Origin: Planctomycetota bacterium
GTDB lineage: Bacteria > Planctomycetota > Phycisphaerae > Phycisphaerales > SM1A02
Reading direction: 5' to 3'
Length of the DNA stretch: 45,189 bases
Assembly (NCBI GenBank): GCA_902521645.1
Contig: CABYSN010000004.1
Coordinates: forward strand, 1-45,189
Shown: in pieces, positions 29,918 through 38,900 of the stretch
Layout of the letters: every line of letters begins with the position of its first letter
Numbering within the stretch: the stretch's first letter is position 1
Position numbers and translations under genes: made by a program
Notes under the pieces: generated by a model
Databases searched by the model: none
What the model was told of the DNA's origin: nothing
The model's input: only the letters and a program-made list of their open reading frames with translations

Positions 29918-30111
29918 CATGCCGACTGACGGTGACGTATCCGGACCATTTGGAACAGACCGAACGGCATGTCGCCTATCCCGACATCCTGATTTGATTC
30001 AGCGTTTCTGAATTCGATCGTCTAATCGGTGTGTGAGCACCGAAGCTTCTGGGGTCAATACGAAGATGGCCGGCCTGCAAGCCGCGTCGTCGATGGCACA
30101 AGGAGTTTCTC

Positions 30112-30522
30112 ATGAAGGGTCTCACGTTGCATGACCGATCCCGATGCCGGCCGACGGGATTCACGCTGATCGAAATACTGATCGTGGTGGTCATTCTGGG
30201 AATTCTGGCGGCATTCACCGTTCCGCGGTTTACCGATGCCACGACACAGGCCGAAAATGCGACGGCGCATTCCCAGTTGAACGTTCTACGAGGTCAGATG
30301 GCCTTGTTCTGGGTCTACGAGGGCACGAACGCACCGCTCGGTTCCGACATCACGGAGGTCATCGACTCACTCGAATCCTACGGACTGCTTTCATCTCCCA
30401 TCGTGGATTCGGCACCCGATGTTTCGGGATTCCAGATCAGTGGGAATCACACTCTGACCTGGGATCAAAGCATCGGAGTCGTTCGTGTCTTTGATTCCGA
30501 CGGTTTTCCCTGTGATTGGTGA
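30112..30522 (+). CDS. Type IV pilin / pseudopilin-like protein (pilin 2)
   Basis: RPTG|FTLIEILIVVVILGILAAFTVPRF. Confidence 0.92.
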   Translation: MKGLTLHDRSRCRPTGFTLIEILIVVVILGILAAFTVPRFTDATTQAENATAHSQLNVLRGQMALFWVYEGTNAPLGSDITEVIDSLESYGLLSSPIVDSAPDVSGFQISGNHTLTWDQSIGVVRVFDSDGFPCDW

Positions 30523-31076
30523 CAGTGGTGTCTTCAAGCGAACGAAAATCGATCGCACGATCAATGCTCTTCATCTGCATCGTCACGCTGATTGCATTCG
30601 TGAACGTTCCTGGAGATCCTCGTCAGGACGATGGCGTTTCTCAGCCCAGATGCTTCCTTCAGAATGCTGTTCACAGGACGGTGGACTTCGACGAGGCCTG
30701 GACCGTGGTGGCACGACCTGCGCGACCCGGTACCGGGGAATGGGCGCTGGTCGTCGCGCATCAGTCGTTCCATGATTCGGTCGGGCCGTCCAGGCGATCC
30801 ATCATCGTCTTCGAATCGTGGCCTGGAGCGAATGCCCTGATCTGCTCATACGCACTCGATGGGGGAGGTGGCGGGGAGGCTCTCTCGGTATCGGATCTGG
30901 GAACCGCTCGTTTCATTCGTCGATTGCGTGGTGATCTCGACTATCAGATTCATGCATTTCCAACTGTCTCCGCCCGGGATGCGATAGGCCTTGTCCGGAT
31001 GATTCTGGCCGAAAGGGTCCGAGAATTCGAACAACCCCACATTTTACTCACGTCGGGTGGGCTGCCTGCCGATTGA
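30516..31076 (+). CDS. Hypothetical protein with N-terminal TM/signal segment
   Basis: 186 aa ORF overlapping the pilin 2 stop; SMLFICIVTLIAFVNV hydrophobic segment. Confidence 0.65.
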   Translation: MVTVVSSSERKSIARSMLFICIVTLIAFVNVPGDPRQDDGVSQPRCFLQNAVHRTVDFDEAWTVVARPARPGTGEWALVVAHQSFHDSVGPSRRSIIVFESWPGANALICSYALDGGGGGEALSVSDLGTARFIRRLRGDLDYQIHAFPTVSARDAIGLVRMILAERVREFEQPHILLTSGGLPAD

Positions 31077-31107
31077 ACCCCAGTTCACGCCTTTCAGGAG
31101 ACGGCAC

Positions 31108-31590
31108 ATGATTCGAAAACGCATTGTGAAAATCGCAGGACCTTCGTTGCTGCTTCTCGGCTCCGTGATGCTCTTCGGTGCGATGCGCGATCATGTCGCG
31201 ACGTCAGCTGCAGACGCGAGTCCTTCCCATGAGCAATCCGCCGGAGATCTCCCTGAAATCGGGCAGGTTTCCAAGGGGCCCTTGTTCAATCGAAGCGCGA
31301 ATGAACAACGTGCCACACAGACCCGGATCCTCGAACAGATACTCGACGAGCTCCGTGCCACGCGTCAGCTTCTGGCGAATGGGAACGCCCGTGTCAGGGT
31401 TGAATCGGTCGCGATCGATTACGACCGACTGAGCGAGTTGATCCAGGGTGTTCATTCGTCCGGTGGTGGTGCGGCAGATGCTACGATCCAGGAGGAAGCG
31501 GAAGCGACACCCGCACCAGCAGGGTCCGGAAGCGGATCGATCAGGCGCATCAGCTCTGCAGGATCAGATCAAGTGAACACGGCCCGATGA
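31108..31590 (+). CDS. Hypothetical single-TM protein of the pilus/secretion locus
   Basis: MIRKRIVKIAGPSLLLLGSVMLFGA; ATGA overlap with the next gene. Confidence 0.72.
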   Translation: MIRKRIVKIAGPSLLLLGSVMLFGAMRDHVATSAADASPSHEQSAGDLPEIGQVSKGPLFNRSANEQRATQTRILEQILDELRATRQLLANGNARVRVESVAIDYDRLSELIQGVHSSGGGAADATIQEEAEATPAPAGSGSGSIRRISSAGSDQVNTAR

Positions 31591-32186
31591 GGCTCCGATC
31601 GAAGTCACACCGGAATCATTCCGGCTACACCCTGGTCGAGATGCTGGTCGGCATAGGCATTCTGAGCATCGCCGGAATGCTTCTCATTCCGAATCTCATC
31701 GATCGGGAGACCTTCGCGATTCAAGCCGCTGCCCGATCGATCGTCTCCGACATCGTGTTCGCTCAATCCGATGCGCTGGCGAATCAGGAGTATCGACGAT
31801 TCCAGTTCATCGAGACTCCCGAGGGAGAGAGCGGCTACCTCGGTTACTGCGTGGTCAGAGTCTCACCCGAATCCTTTTCCTATCCGTACGATCCCGTGTC
31901 GGCCGACTATGTCTCTGATCCTCTCGGTACCACCGGCAATGACGGACACTACATCATCGACTTCTCTTCAGACGATCGATTCGACGGCGTTTTGATCGAA
32001 TCCGTCGATCTCGATTCCGGACTCGACTACACGACCTTCGACGAATACGGAGGTTCGGTGTCCTCCAGTGGCGGGGTGCCCGGGACCGGTGGGACGATCG
32101 ATCTGGTGTGCCAGGGAAGTCGTTACAGAGTGACCGTATCGGCATTCACGGCCAAGACAACGGTCGAAGTTCTTTCGACTCCCTGA
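31587..32186 (+). CDS. Pseudopilin, GspH-like
   Basis: HSG|YTLVEMLVGIGILSIAGMLLIPNLI prepilin motif with beta-rich C-terminal region. Confidence 0.83.
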   Translation: MRLRSKSHRNHSGYTLVEMLVGIGILSIAGMLLIPNLIDRETFAIQAAARSIVSDIVFAQSDALANQEYRRFQFIETPEGESGYLGYCVVRVSPESFSYPYDPVSADYVSDPLGTTGNDGHYIIDFSSDDRFDGVLIESVDLDSGLDYTTFDEYGGSVSSSGGVPGTGGTIDLVCQGSRYRVTVSAFTAKTTVEVLSTP

Positions 32187-32290
32187 GCCCGCGTCGATCC
32201 TGTTATCGGGATCACCGGCACAGACCGACCCCTCCATCAGAAGGTTCGACCCCGAACTCATCACGCCTTGAATGCGGGCCGATGAATCAG

Positions 32291-32320
32291 GTGTCACCGA
32301 TTCTTGATATCGGTCGACAC
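32291..32320 (+). promoter_or_regulatory. RNA hairpin just upstream of the pilM-like gene
   Basis: GTGTC-ACCGAT-tcttgat-ATCGGT-c/g-GACAC, one-base bulge, ends 13 nt before ATG 32334. Confidence 0.4.
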
Positions 32321-32333
32321 CAGGGAGTCATCA

Positions 32334-33458
32334 ATGAGGTCCGGTATCTCACTGTCAATCCTCGCGAGGCGAACGCCCATCGGAATCGATGTGGGCGATG
32401 ATGCCGTTCGTGCGATCCAATTGGATTCAAGGACTTCCGAGATCAAGGCCGCGGCGATGTTTCCGCTTCCCGAATCCGATGCTCGTGACACCCACCTGTA
32501 TTCCGGACAGCTGCGCAAGTCCCTGCGACGATCAGGTTTCACGGGCTCGCGATGCGTCATCGGCGCCCCTCGAGAGCATGTCCACGTTCATCCCATCAGA
32601 GTCCCGCACATGTCCTCGAAGGAGCTGCAGGAGTCCCTGGCCTGGGAGGCGTCCGAACGTTTTTCCATTCCCCGTGATTCAGTGCAGGTCGACGGTGTGA
32701 TGACCGGAGCGCGAGCTCCTGGTGTCGATGATGACCGTGCGGAAGTGGTTCTCTTCGCGCTTGACGAGCGAAACATCGTCTCCTGGCTCGATCTGCTCAT
32801 GGAATCCGGTCTTTCCCCCTTGTGTCTCGAGCCAGGTTTCTGTGGTGTCGCCCGTGCCCACAGTCTGCACTGTCGCCGGGAACAGGACCGAGATCGAGTT
32901 CGCGTGGTTCTGGATTTCTCCGCTCGAGGGACCACCCTGATCTATCTTCGTGGTGATCGAATCGGATTCTGCAAGACATTCGACATCGGTGGTGAGTTGC
33001 TCGATTGCGCCACTTCCGAGTCGCTGGGCATGGATCTCGTGAGTGCTGCTGCGCTTCGACGTGATCGCCTCATGGCCTCCAGCAGAAGCCATTCCATGGA
33101 TGTTTCGGCTCAATCCGGTGCTTCTGATGCCGTCGCTCAGATTCTCCACCGCCTCGTCGAGGATGTGGCTCTTTGTCTTCGTCACTGTGCCGTCGCTTTT
33201 CGTGGTGCCCGTCCCGAATGCATCGTGCTCTCCGGACGGGAGTCTCTCGAACCTCGATTCTGCGAGATGCTTGAATCTGGAACCGGGATCCCCGTCACGC
33301 TTGATGACGAGAAGAGAACGATCGATTCCATCGGTCAGGCTCTCAGAAAGAACGGCATTCGTTCCGAATCGGCCTCGGCCTGGTCCGCTGCCTACGGCCT
33401 GGCATCACGTCCGCTCCGAAGCGGACGTGCCTCGAACAAGTCGGGGAGGGCGGCATGA
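32334..33458 (+). CDS. PilM-like actin-fold pilus assembly protein
   Basis: RTPIGIDVGDDAVRAIQLD; GFCGVARAHSLH; VVLDFSARGTTLIYLRGDRIGFCKTFDIGGELL. Confidence 0.8.
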   Translation: MRSGISLSILARRTPIGIDVGDDAVRAIQLDSRTSEIKAAAMFPLPESDARDTHLYSGQLRKSLRRSGFTGSRCVIGAPREHVHVHPIRVPHMSSKELQESLAWEASERFSIPRDSVQVDGVMTGARAPGVDDDRAEVVLFALDERNIVSWLDLLMESGLSPLCLEPGFCGVARAHSLHCRREQDRDRVRVVLDFSARGTTLIYLRGDRIGFCKTFDIGGELLDCATSESLGMDLVSAAALRRDRLMASSRSHSMDVSAQSGASDAVAQILHRLVEDVALCLRHCAVAFRGARPECIVLSGRESLEPRFCEMLESGTGIPVTLDDEKRTIDSIGQALRKNGIRSESASAWSAAYGLASRPLRSGRASNKSGRAA

Positions 33459-34078
33459 ATCAGGGACGTCTCGATCTTCTTCCACCGATGTATGGCGCCC
33501 GGGCCCGCATGCGGCTCGTCAATCGCAGAATCATCATCTGCGGTCTCGGCATGACCATCCTGCTGGTCGGTCTGGTGCTCCATGCCCGGATGGCCCGATC
33601 CTCGTCCGAAACCCTCCTGGTCCTGGCTCAGGAACAGGCGGAGAAGGTTCTCGTGGCGGAACGTCTCGAGGCGCGTTTGATCGAGGAGCTCGAGCTCAGT
33701 CGTCGCAGAATCGAATCCTGGCGGAAGATCGCACTTCCGATTCCCGTGGGTTCACTGCTCGTGACGATGGCGAACGTCGTGCCTGATTCCATCGTGCTCG
33801 AGGAATTGCACATCGACATGACCGGGATTCGACAGGGATATCGACGCGAGAGCTCTGTGGATCGGCGACTCATCGCCCGGATCGAGGGATTCGCACCAGA
33901 CGAACAGACGGTCCGACGTCTCGTTGAAACGCTGCGTGAACGGCATCCTTTCGAGGAGGTCAGGAGAGGTTTCACGGCTCTTCATGAGGAGAACGACCTC
34001 ATCCGGACCAAATTCTCGCTTGGGTTTGAAATCGACATGGAAACACCTTCATTCGTTGTCACAGGAGAAGAGAGATGA
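33455..34078 (+). CDS. PilN/GspL-like inner membrane protein
   Basis: Short N-term, one TM, coiled coil, ferredoxin-like C-term (VPDSIVLEELHID); ATGA overlaps both sides. Confidence 0.7.
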   Translation: MNQGRLDLLPPMYGARARMRLVNRRIIICGLGMTILLVGLVLHARMARSSSETLLVLAQEQAEKVLVAERLEARLIEELELSRRRIESWRKIALPIPVGSLLVTMANVVPDSIVLEELHIDMTGIRQGYRRESSVDRRLIARIEGFAPDEQTVRRLVETLRERHPFEEVRRGFTALHEENDLIRTKFSLGFEIDMETPSFVVTGEER

Positions 34079-34659
34079 AGAACGAAATCAGTGAGATCGA
34101 TCGTGATATCCGGCGTCGTGTCCAGTTTTCAGCCCTGATCATGGCGGCGGCAGCCGCAGCGGCATTCTTTCTGATCATTCATCCCGAGCACAGCCGTGCA
34201 TCGATGGCGAACGTCGAGGTTGATCGCCTGGAGCATGAAAGCGGTTCCATGGTCGCCACCGAATCGATGCTTCAGGAACTGAAGATCGAGCGTTCGCATC
34301 GCCTCGCCATCGAGCGCGACCAGCTCGAGATGATTCCCGTAGATGCCAGTGAATCCAGGCTGACCGATGCGCTTGCATTGAAAGTGGACGATGGAGCCGC
34401 CACATCATGGTCGGTCCGTCTTCTGCCCGTCGAGAAGATCGATGTTCCTGACGAGACCCGGGATTTCAAGAGTCTTCCCATGGCGGTTGAGATGAGCGGT
34501 CGTTTCGCTGCCGTGCTTGAAGCACTGCAGCGGGTGGAATCATCCGACCGACTGGTTCGGCTTCGTTCGCTTCGCGTCACACGTTCCCGAAGTGATTCTG
34601 AAATGGTCGAAGCGAACTTCGAGCTGGACACAGTCTTCGCGACGGAGGTGACCGAATGA
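34075..34659 (+). CDS. PilO/GspM-like inner membrane protein
   Basis: One N-terminal TM, coiled coil, position after PilN-like gene. Confidence 0.62.
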   Translation: MKNEISEIDRDIRRRVQFSALIMAAAAAAAFFLIIHPEHSRASMANVEVDRLEHESGSMVATESMLQELKIERSHRLAIERDQLEMIPVDASESRLTDALALKVDDGAATSWSVRLLPVEKIDVPDETRDFKSLPMAVEMSGRFAAVLEALQRVESSDRLVRLRSLRVTRSRSDSEMVEANFELDTVFATEVTE

Positions 34660-35324
34660 GCCATTTTCATTCTGAAAAAGACTCGTACGAAGCCGATGCC
34701 CGGTGGGGGATCCCTGCCTTTCTCGAACGGATTCGTCTGAGACTCGGCGCCTCACATCGCCAGTTCATGGTGTTCGGGCTACTCGTCCTCACCGGTGGAG
34801 TGATGATGGCCAGACCGGCGGGCATGCTTCTATGGCATCGACTTCGCATCATCTCCGGCATGCCACGCACCGCCATCGCCGACCAGGATCCCGAGATCGT
34901 CGCGGCACGCACGAGCCCCATGTTCGAAACCGTCTCGGAAGGACGCTCGATTCGACTGGATGTCTCGCTGGTCCGAGATCCCTTCGAGAGCCCGATCTTT
35001 CAATCGGTTCAGATCGCAACGGCGACCACAGGAGAATCGGAGGACCCTTCCGTCTCCAGTCCGATCGTGAGCCATGAACAGTCCAGATTGGTCGGCGCGC
35101 TCTCGAGCATTCGACTCACTGGAACTGCAAAGGGGCTTGGAACGGCGCTCATCAATGGTTCCGTCAGGTCGGTCGGGTCTCGATTCGAGGTCTCCGAGTA
35201 CACCTTTCAGTTGACCACCGTCGATGCCGGATCGATCCAGCTTGAAGTGGTTGAAAACCCTCTTTTCAAGGGGTGGCGTTGCATCGTGGGTCGAGAAGGG
35301 GCCACCTTACTTCACTCCGAGTGA
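34656..35324 (+). CDS. PilP/GspC-like protein
   Basis: One TM; RDPFESPIF...RLTGTAKGLGTALINGSVRSVGSRFEVSEYTFQLTTVDAGSIQLEV resembles PilP/GspC HR layout. Confidence 0.62.
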   Translation: MSHFHSEKDSYEADARWGIPAFLERIRLRLGASHRQFMVFGLLVLTGGVMMARPAGMLLWHRLRIISGMPRTAIADQDPEIVAARTSPMFETVSEGRSIRLDVSLVRDPFESPIFQSVQIATATTGESEDPSVSSPIVSHEQSRLVGALSSIRLTGTAKGLGTALINGSVRSVGSRFEVSEYTFQLTTVDAGSIQLEVVENPLFKGWRCIVGREGATLLHSE

Positions 35325-35352
35325 CGCACCTTCGTTATCCGGACCCTGACTG

Positions 35353-35376
35353 AACTGCGGGACTCGCAGTTTTTTT
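35353..35376 (+). terminator. Rho-independent terminator after the PilP-like gene
   Basis: AACTGCG-GGACT-CGCAGTT followed by a T run. Confidence 0.8.
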
Positions 35377-35544
35377 CGGTGATTTCACCTCAACGTGGTG
35401 GTTTGGGCAAAGTCGGGGGGATGCAGGGCCGAAAAGTGATTACCGGCGTCGGGCGCCGGTAACCGCCACGTAGGGCACGGCGGTGCACGGGCCGTCTTAC
35501 TCCAGGGCTCAGTGAATACCTCAGGCAACGAGGAGCGCCAATCG
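35377..35544 (+). promoter_or_regulatory. Structured 5' leader of the secretin gene (unassigned)
   Basis: Hairpin TTACCGGCG-TCGGG-CGCCGGTAA at 35440-35462; further complementarity CCGCC/GGCGG and GCAC/GTGC; between a terminator and the secretin start. Confidence 0.4.
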
Positions 35545-37629
35545 ATGACGAATCAACTCTCATGCACTTCCAGAATGACTCCACTTCGCGTTCTCATCGC
35601 GATGTCATGTCTGTTCATGACGCCCATGGCTTTCGGGCAATCTGGTGATGGGGGCCCTGACGGACAGGTTCCGACTGAAAAGAAGTCCGGGGGCGAGGAA
35701 GTCATCGATGAATTCGGTACCTTCGAGATCGCAGTGGAGGACGTCCCCCTTCCGCAGGTCCTCAACATGCTCGCGATCCAGAGCCGAAGGAACATCATCA
35801 CCAGCAAGAGAGTCGGAAGTGTCTCGGTGACCGCGAACCTCTTCGATGTCACATTCTACGAAGCACTCGAGAGCATTCTTCACATCGCGAGTCTCTGCTA
35901 CGACGAGCAGGGGAATTTCATCTACGTGATGACCTGCGAGGAGAAGATGCAGCGTGAGAATGCGAACCGTGTCATGGAGGACAGGGTCTTCTATCTCGAT
36001 CACATCTCGCCGATCGACGCGGAGGCGTTGGCGAAGCCGCTTCTTTCGGACAATGGGACCATGTCCCGTCTCGGAGAGATCCAGATGGGATTCGCTCCCG
36101 GCAAGACGGATGCAGGTGGTGATTCATGGGCGCACGAACCGGTGCTCGTGGTTCGCGACTATCAGGAGAATCTCAAGGCCGTGGAGTCACTGCTGGACGA
36201 CGTGGACACTCCGCCCAAGCAGGTCATGGTCGAATCGACGATTCTCGTCACCGAAGCAAGCGGTGATTACGCCTGGGGCATGGACGTGAGTGTGCTTCTG
36301 AAGGGTTCGTTCACCGATCTGATCAATCCGTTGAATCCGGTGAGCTGGCTTCAGAATCAGAACAACCCGACCCCGGGGGGCACAGTGCCAACCTCCAATG
36401 ATCTGGCGATCCAGTCGACCGTCGGTGCGACCACCGAACGCGGTGGTTTCAAGCTCGGAGTTCTCAACGAGAACGTCGGCGTCTTCATGCGTCTTCTTGA
36501 TGAGGTCTCCGACACCATGATTCTCGCACGCCCGAAGATTCTGGCGTTGAACAGACAGAGGGCTCAGGTCCTGGTCGGCGAACGAGTCGCCTATCTGTCG
36601 ACCACTCAGACGGAAACGGCTTCCACCCAGTCCGTTCAGTATCTCGACACGGGCATCAATCTTATTCTTCGTCCCTTCATCAGTCGTGACGGTTCGATCC
36701 GTCTCGAGCTCTTTCCGAGTGTGAGTGAGTACACGATTCGAAAGATCGGCAACCCTCTCAGCGCCGGATACACAGAAGTTCCGGATGAATCAACGCATGA
36801 AATCACCACCAATGTCCGTGTCCGTGATGGTGAGACGATCGTCCTCGGCGGTCTCTTCAAGGACAAGGCGATCACCAGCAGAAGAAGCGTTCCCGGTCTC
36901 GGTGACGTTCCACTCGTTGGCGCCGCTTTTCAGGGACAGGACGACGAAGTCACTCGCCAGGAGATCATCTTTCTTGTGACCCCGACGGTCATCAAGGAAG
37001 AGGTCATGACCGCCGCTTCCGACGAAGCCGACAACCTGGTCCGAAACGTGCAGGTCGGCGTGCGAGAGGGTCTTCTTCCCTGGTCGCGCGAGAAGATCGC
37101 CGCGAATCTGAATCACGATGCTCACGTGGCACTTGGTGACGGCGAGACCGATCGTGCGATTTCGTACATCAACAGATCCCTTCGCAATGATCCCAATCAG
37201 CCCGAAATGGTCGACATGCGCAGTCAGCTTCTTGGTGAAAGATCCATCTACAGCGAAAGCGGAGACGTCCTGACCAACATCTTCGATCGGATGATTCGAA
37301 AGTCACTCGATTCGACGGACGACGAGGAGTCACTGCCGCACTCCGACCCGCTCTCATTCGTGATGCCCCGGGGCGAACACTCCGATTCCACGCTGTTTGA
37401 AGCATCGCTCGAGGCATCACTCGCCGAGGAGTCGTTCGTCAACGCCCGGACTGATTCCTCGAATGACCCGGAATCTCAATCGCTTGACGGAGAGGTCGCG
37501 GATTATCCCGGCATCTTCAATCTGTTCACCGAGACCCGATATCGAACCAAGCTCACTGATTGGTGGGTGTCGCTCGTCGCGGCTGACGCTGCAACTCAGA
37601 CTGAAATGGCCACCGCCGAAGTCGAATGA
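35545..37629 (+). CDS. Secretin (GspD/PilQ-like) with long C-terminal extension
   Basis: FEIAVEDVPLPQVLNMLAIQSRRNII; KQVMVESTILVTEAS; VPGLGDVPLVGAAFQGQDDEVTRQEIIFLVTPTVI. AGGAG upstream of ATG 35545. Confidence 0.92.
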   Translation: MTNQLSCTSRMTPLRVLIAMSCLFMTPMAFGQSGDGGPDGQVPTEKKSGGEEVIDEFGTFEIAVEDVPLPQVLNMLAIQSRRNIITSKRVGSVSVTANLFDVTFYEALESILHIASLCYDEQGNFIYVMTCEEKMQRENANRVMEDRVFYLDHISPIDAEALAKPLLSDNGTMSRLGEIQMGFAPGKTDAGGDSWAHEPVLVVRDYQENLKAVESLLDDVDTPPKQVMVESTILVTEASGDYAWGMDVSVLLKGSFTDLINPLNPVSWLQNQNNPTPGGTVPTSNDLAIQSTVGATTERGGFKLGVLNENVGVFMRLLDEVSDTMILARPKILALNRQRAQVLVGERVAYLSTTQTETASTQSVQYLDTGINLILRPFISRDGSIRLELFPSVSEYTIRKIGNPLSAGYTEVPDESTHEITTNVRVRDGETIVLGGLFKDKAITSRRSVPGLGDVPLVGAAFQGQDDEVTRQEIIFLVTPTVIKEEVMTAASDEADNLVRNVQVGVREGLLPWSREKIAANLNHDAHVALGDGETDRAISYINRSLRNDPNQPEMVDMRSQLLGERSIYSESGDVLTNIFDRMIRKSLDSTDDEESLPHSDPLSFVMPRGEHSDSTLFEASLEASLAEESFVNARTDSSNDPESQSLDGEVADYPGIFNLFTETRYRTKLTDWWVSLVAADAATQTEMATAEVE

Positions 37630-37658
37630 TCCGAGCATCCACTCGTACCACCTGGAGA

Positions 37659-38900
37659 ATGAACGTGACCTCAATGAAGTACATCATCATGACACTTGGA
37701 GCCGTCGGCCTGCTTTCGCTCGCCGCCTGTTCCACGACCCCCGGCGCGAATGGTGTCAAGAATCGAATCGAATCCCAGAAGCGGGTCGCAGGACATGCAG
37801 CTCGGCTGGAATTGGAGCAGGCCTACCGTTCGTACACCACCGGGATGTTCGATCAGGCGATGAAATACGCTGAACAGGCCCGAATGCGGACTCCACAGGA
37901 TCCTTCGGCCTACATGTTGATGGCCAGGATCTGTCTCGAGCAGGGGCGTCTGGAGTCTTCCGACACCTTGATCGGTGAGGCGCTCAGACTCGACGCCTCC
38001 ATCCCCGACGCTCATTACCTCAGAGGTGTCATCTACCAAAGGTGGAGTCGGGACGAACAGGCTTTGGACGCCTACATGTCCGCCTGGAACGTCGATCCGA
38101 GCAGTGTTCAAAGCGTCCACTATCTGCTTGCCGCCGGTGAAGTGCTCGTCGACATGAAGCGATACAGGATGGCCCGTGAACTGCTCATTCCAAAGCTCGG
38201 TTATTTCGAGAACAACGCCGCGATGCATCACCTCCTGGGGACCATCGCCGTCCTCGAGAAGAATGGCGATCTGGCGATCGAACATCTCGGTCAGGCCTAT
38301 CTGATCGGTGGAGAGGATGAGATCATCCTTGCCGATCTCGCCCGTGCCCAGCTTGATCACGAAGAATACCGTGCGTGTCTCCGCAATCTCGACACGCTCG
38401 AGAACATGTTCGACGAATCCGTTCCAGGCTGGCTCTACGAGTTGCGTGCACGTTGCTACAAGGCGATGGGATCTCCTCGTGAAGCGCGAAGTTCCTATGT
38501 CCAGTTGCTCAGGATCGAGCCGGAAAACGTGGATGCCTGGATCGAGTACGGCGACATGGCGCATCAGATCGGTGATTACGGCCGTCTTGAAACCTGTGGT
38601 GCCCGTCTGATTTCGATCGCGCCCGATCGTTTCGAAGGCTACTTCTACAAGGGAATCGTCTATCTCGAAGCGGGCAAGCTTGATGCGGCGAAAGTCTGGT
38701 TCACGAAGGCCAGGCAGGTCGCTCCCGCGGATGAATCGATCCCGTCGCTTGCCGTCGCCCATGTCGAGATGATCCGTGGTGACAGGTTGGCCGCTCGTGA
38801 TGCCTTCAAGGACGTGCTCGATCGCTCTCCTGATGATCCCAGGACGCGCTCCTACGTCGAGACCATCGCGACAGGTTCACTCGACTTCATTCCTGATTGA
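37659..38900 (+). CDS. TPR-repeat lipoprotein
   Basis: Lipobox LSLAACSTT; multiple TPR units. Start could be 37626 or 37674. Confidence 0.85.
   Translation: MNVTSMKYIIMTLGAVGLLSLAACSTTPGANGVKNRIESQKRVAGHAARLELEQAYRSYTTGMFDQAMKYAEQARMRTPQDPSAYMLMARICLEQGRLESSDTLIGEALRLDASIPDAHYLRGVIYQRWSRDEQALDAYMSAWNVDPSSVQSVHYLLAAGEVLVDMKRYRMARELLIPKLGYFENNAAMHHLLGTIAVLEKNGDLAIEHLGQAYLIGGEDEIILADLARAQLDHEEYRACLRNLDTLENMFDESVPGWLYELRARCYKAMGSPREARSSYVQLLRIEPENVDAWIEYGDMAHQIGDYGRLETCGARLISIAPDRFEGYFYKGIVYLEAGKLDAAKVWFTKARQVAPADESIPSLAVAHVEMIRGDRLAARDAFKDVLDRSPDDPRTRSYVETIATGSLDFIPD

Noticed and set aside
35400-35500. c-di-GMP-I (GEMM) riboswitch upstream of the secretin
   Set aside because: Some core-like words occur but the P1b tetraloop hairpin and the GACGCAAAGCC block are not matched; kept only as an unassigned structured leader.
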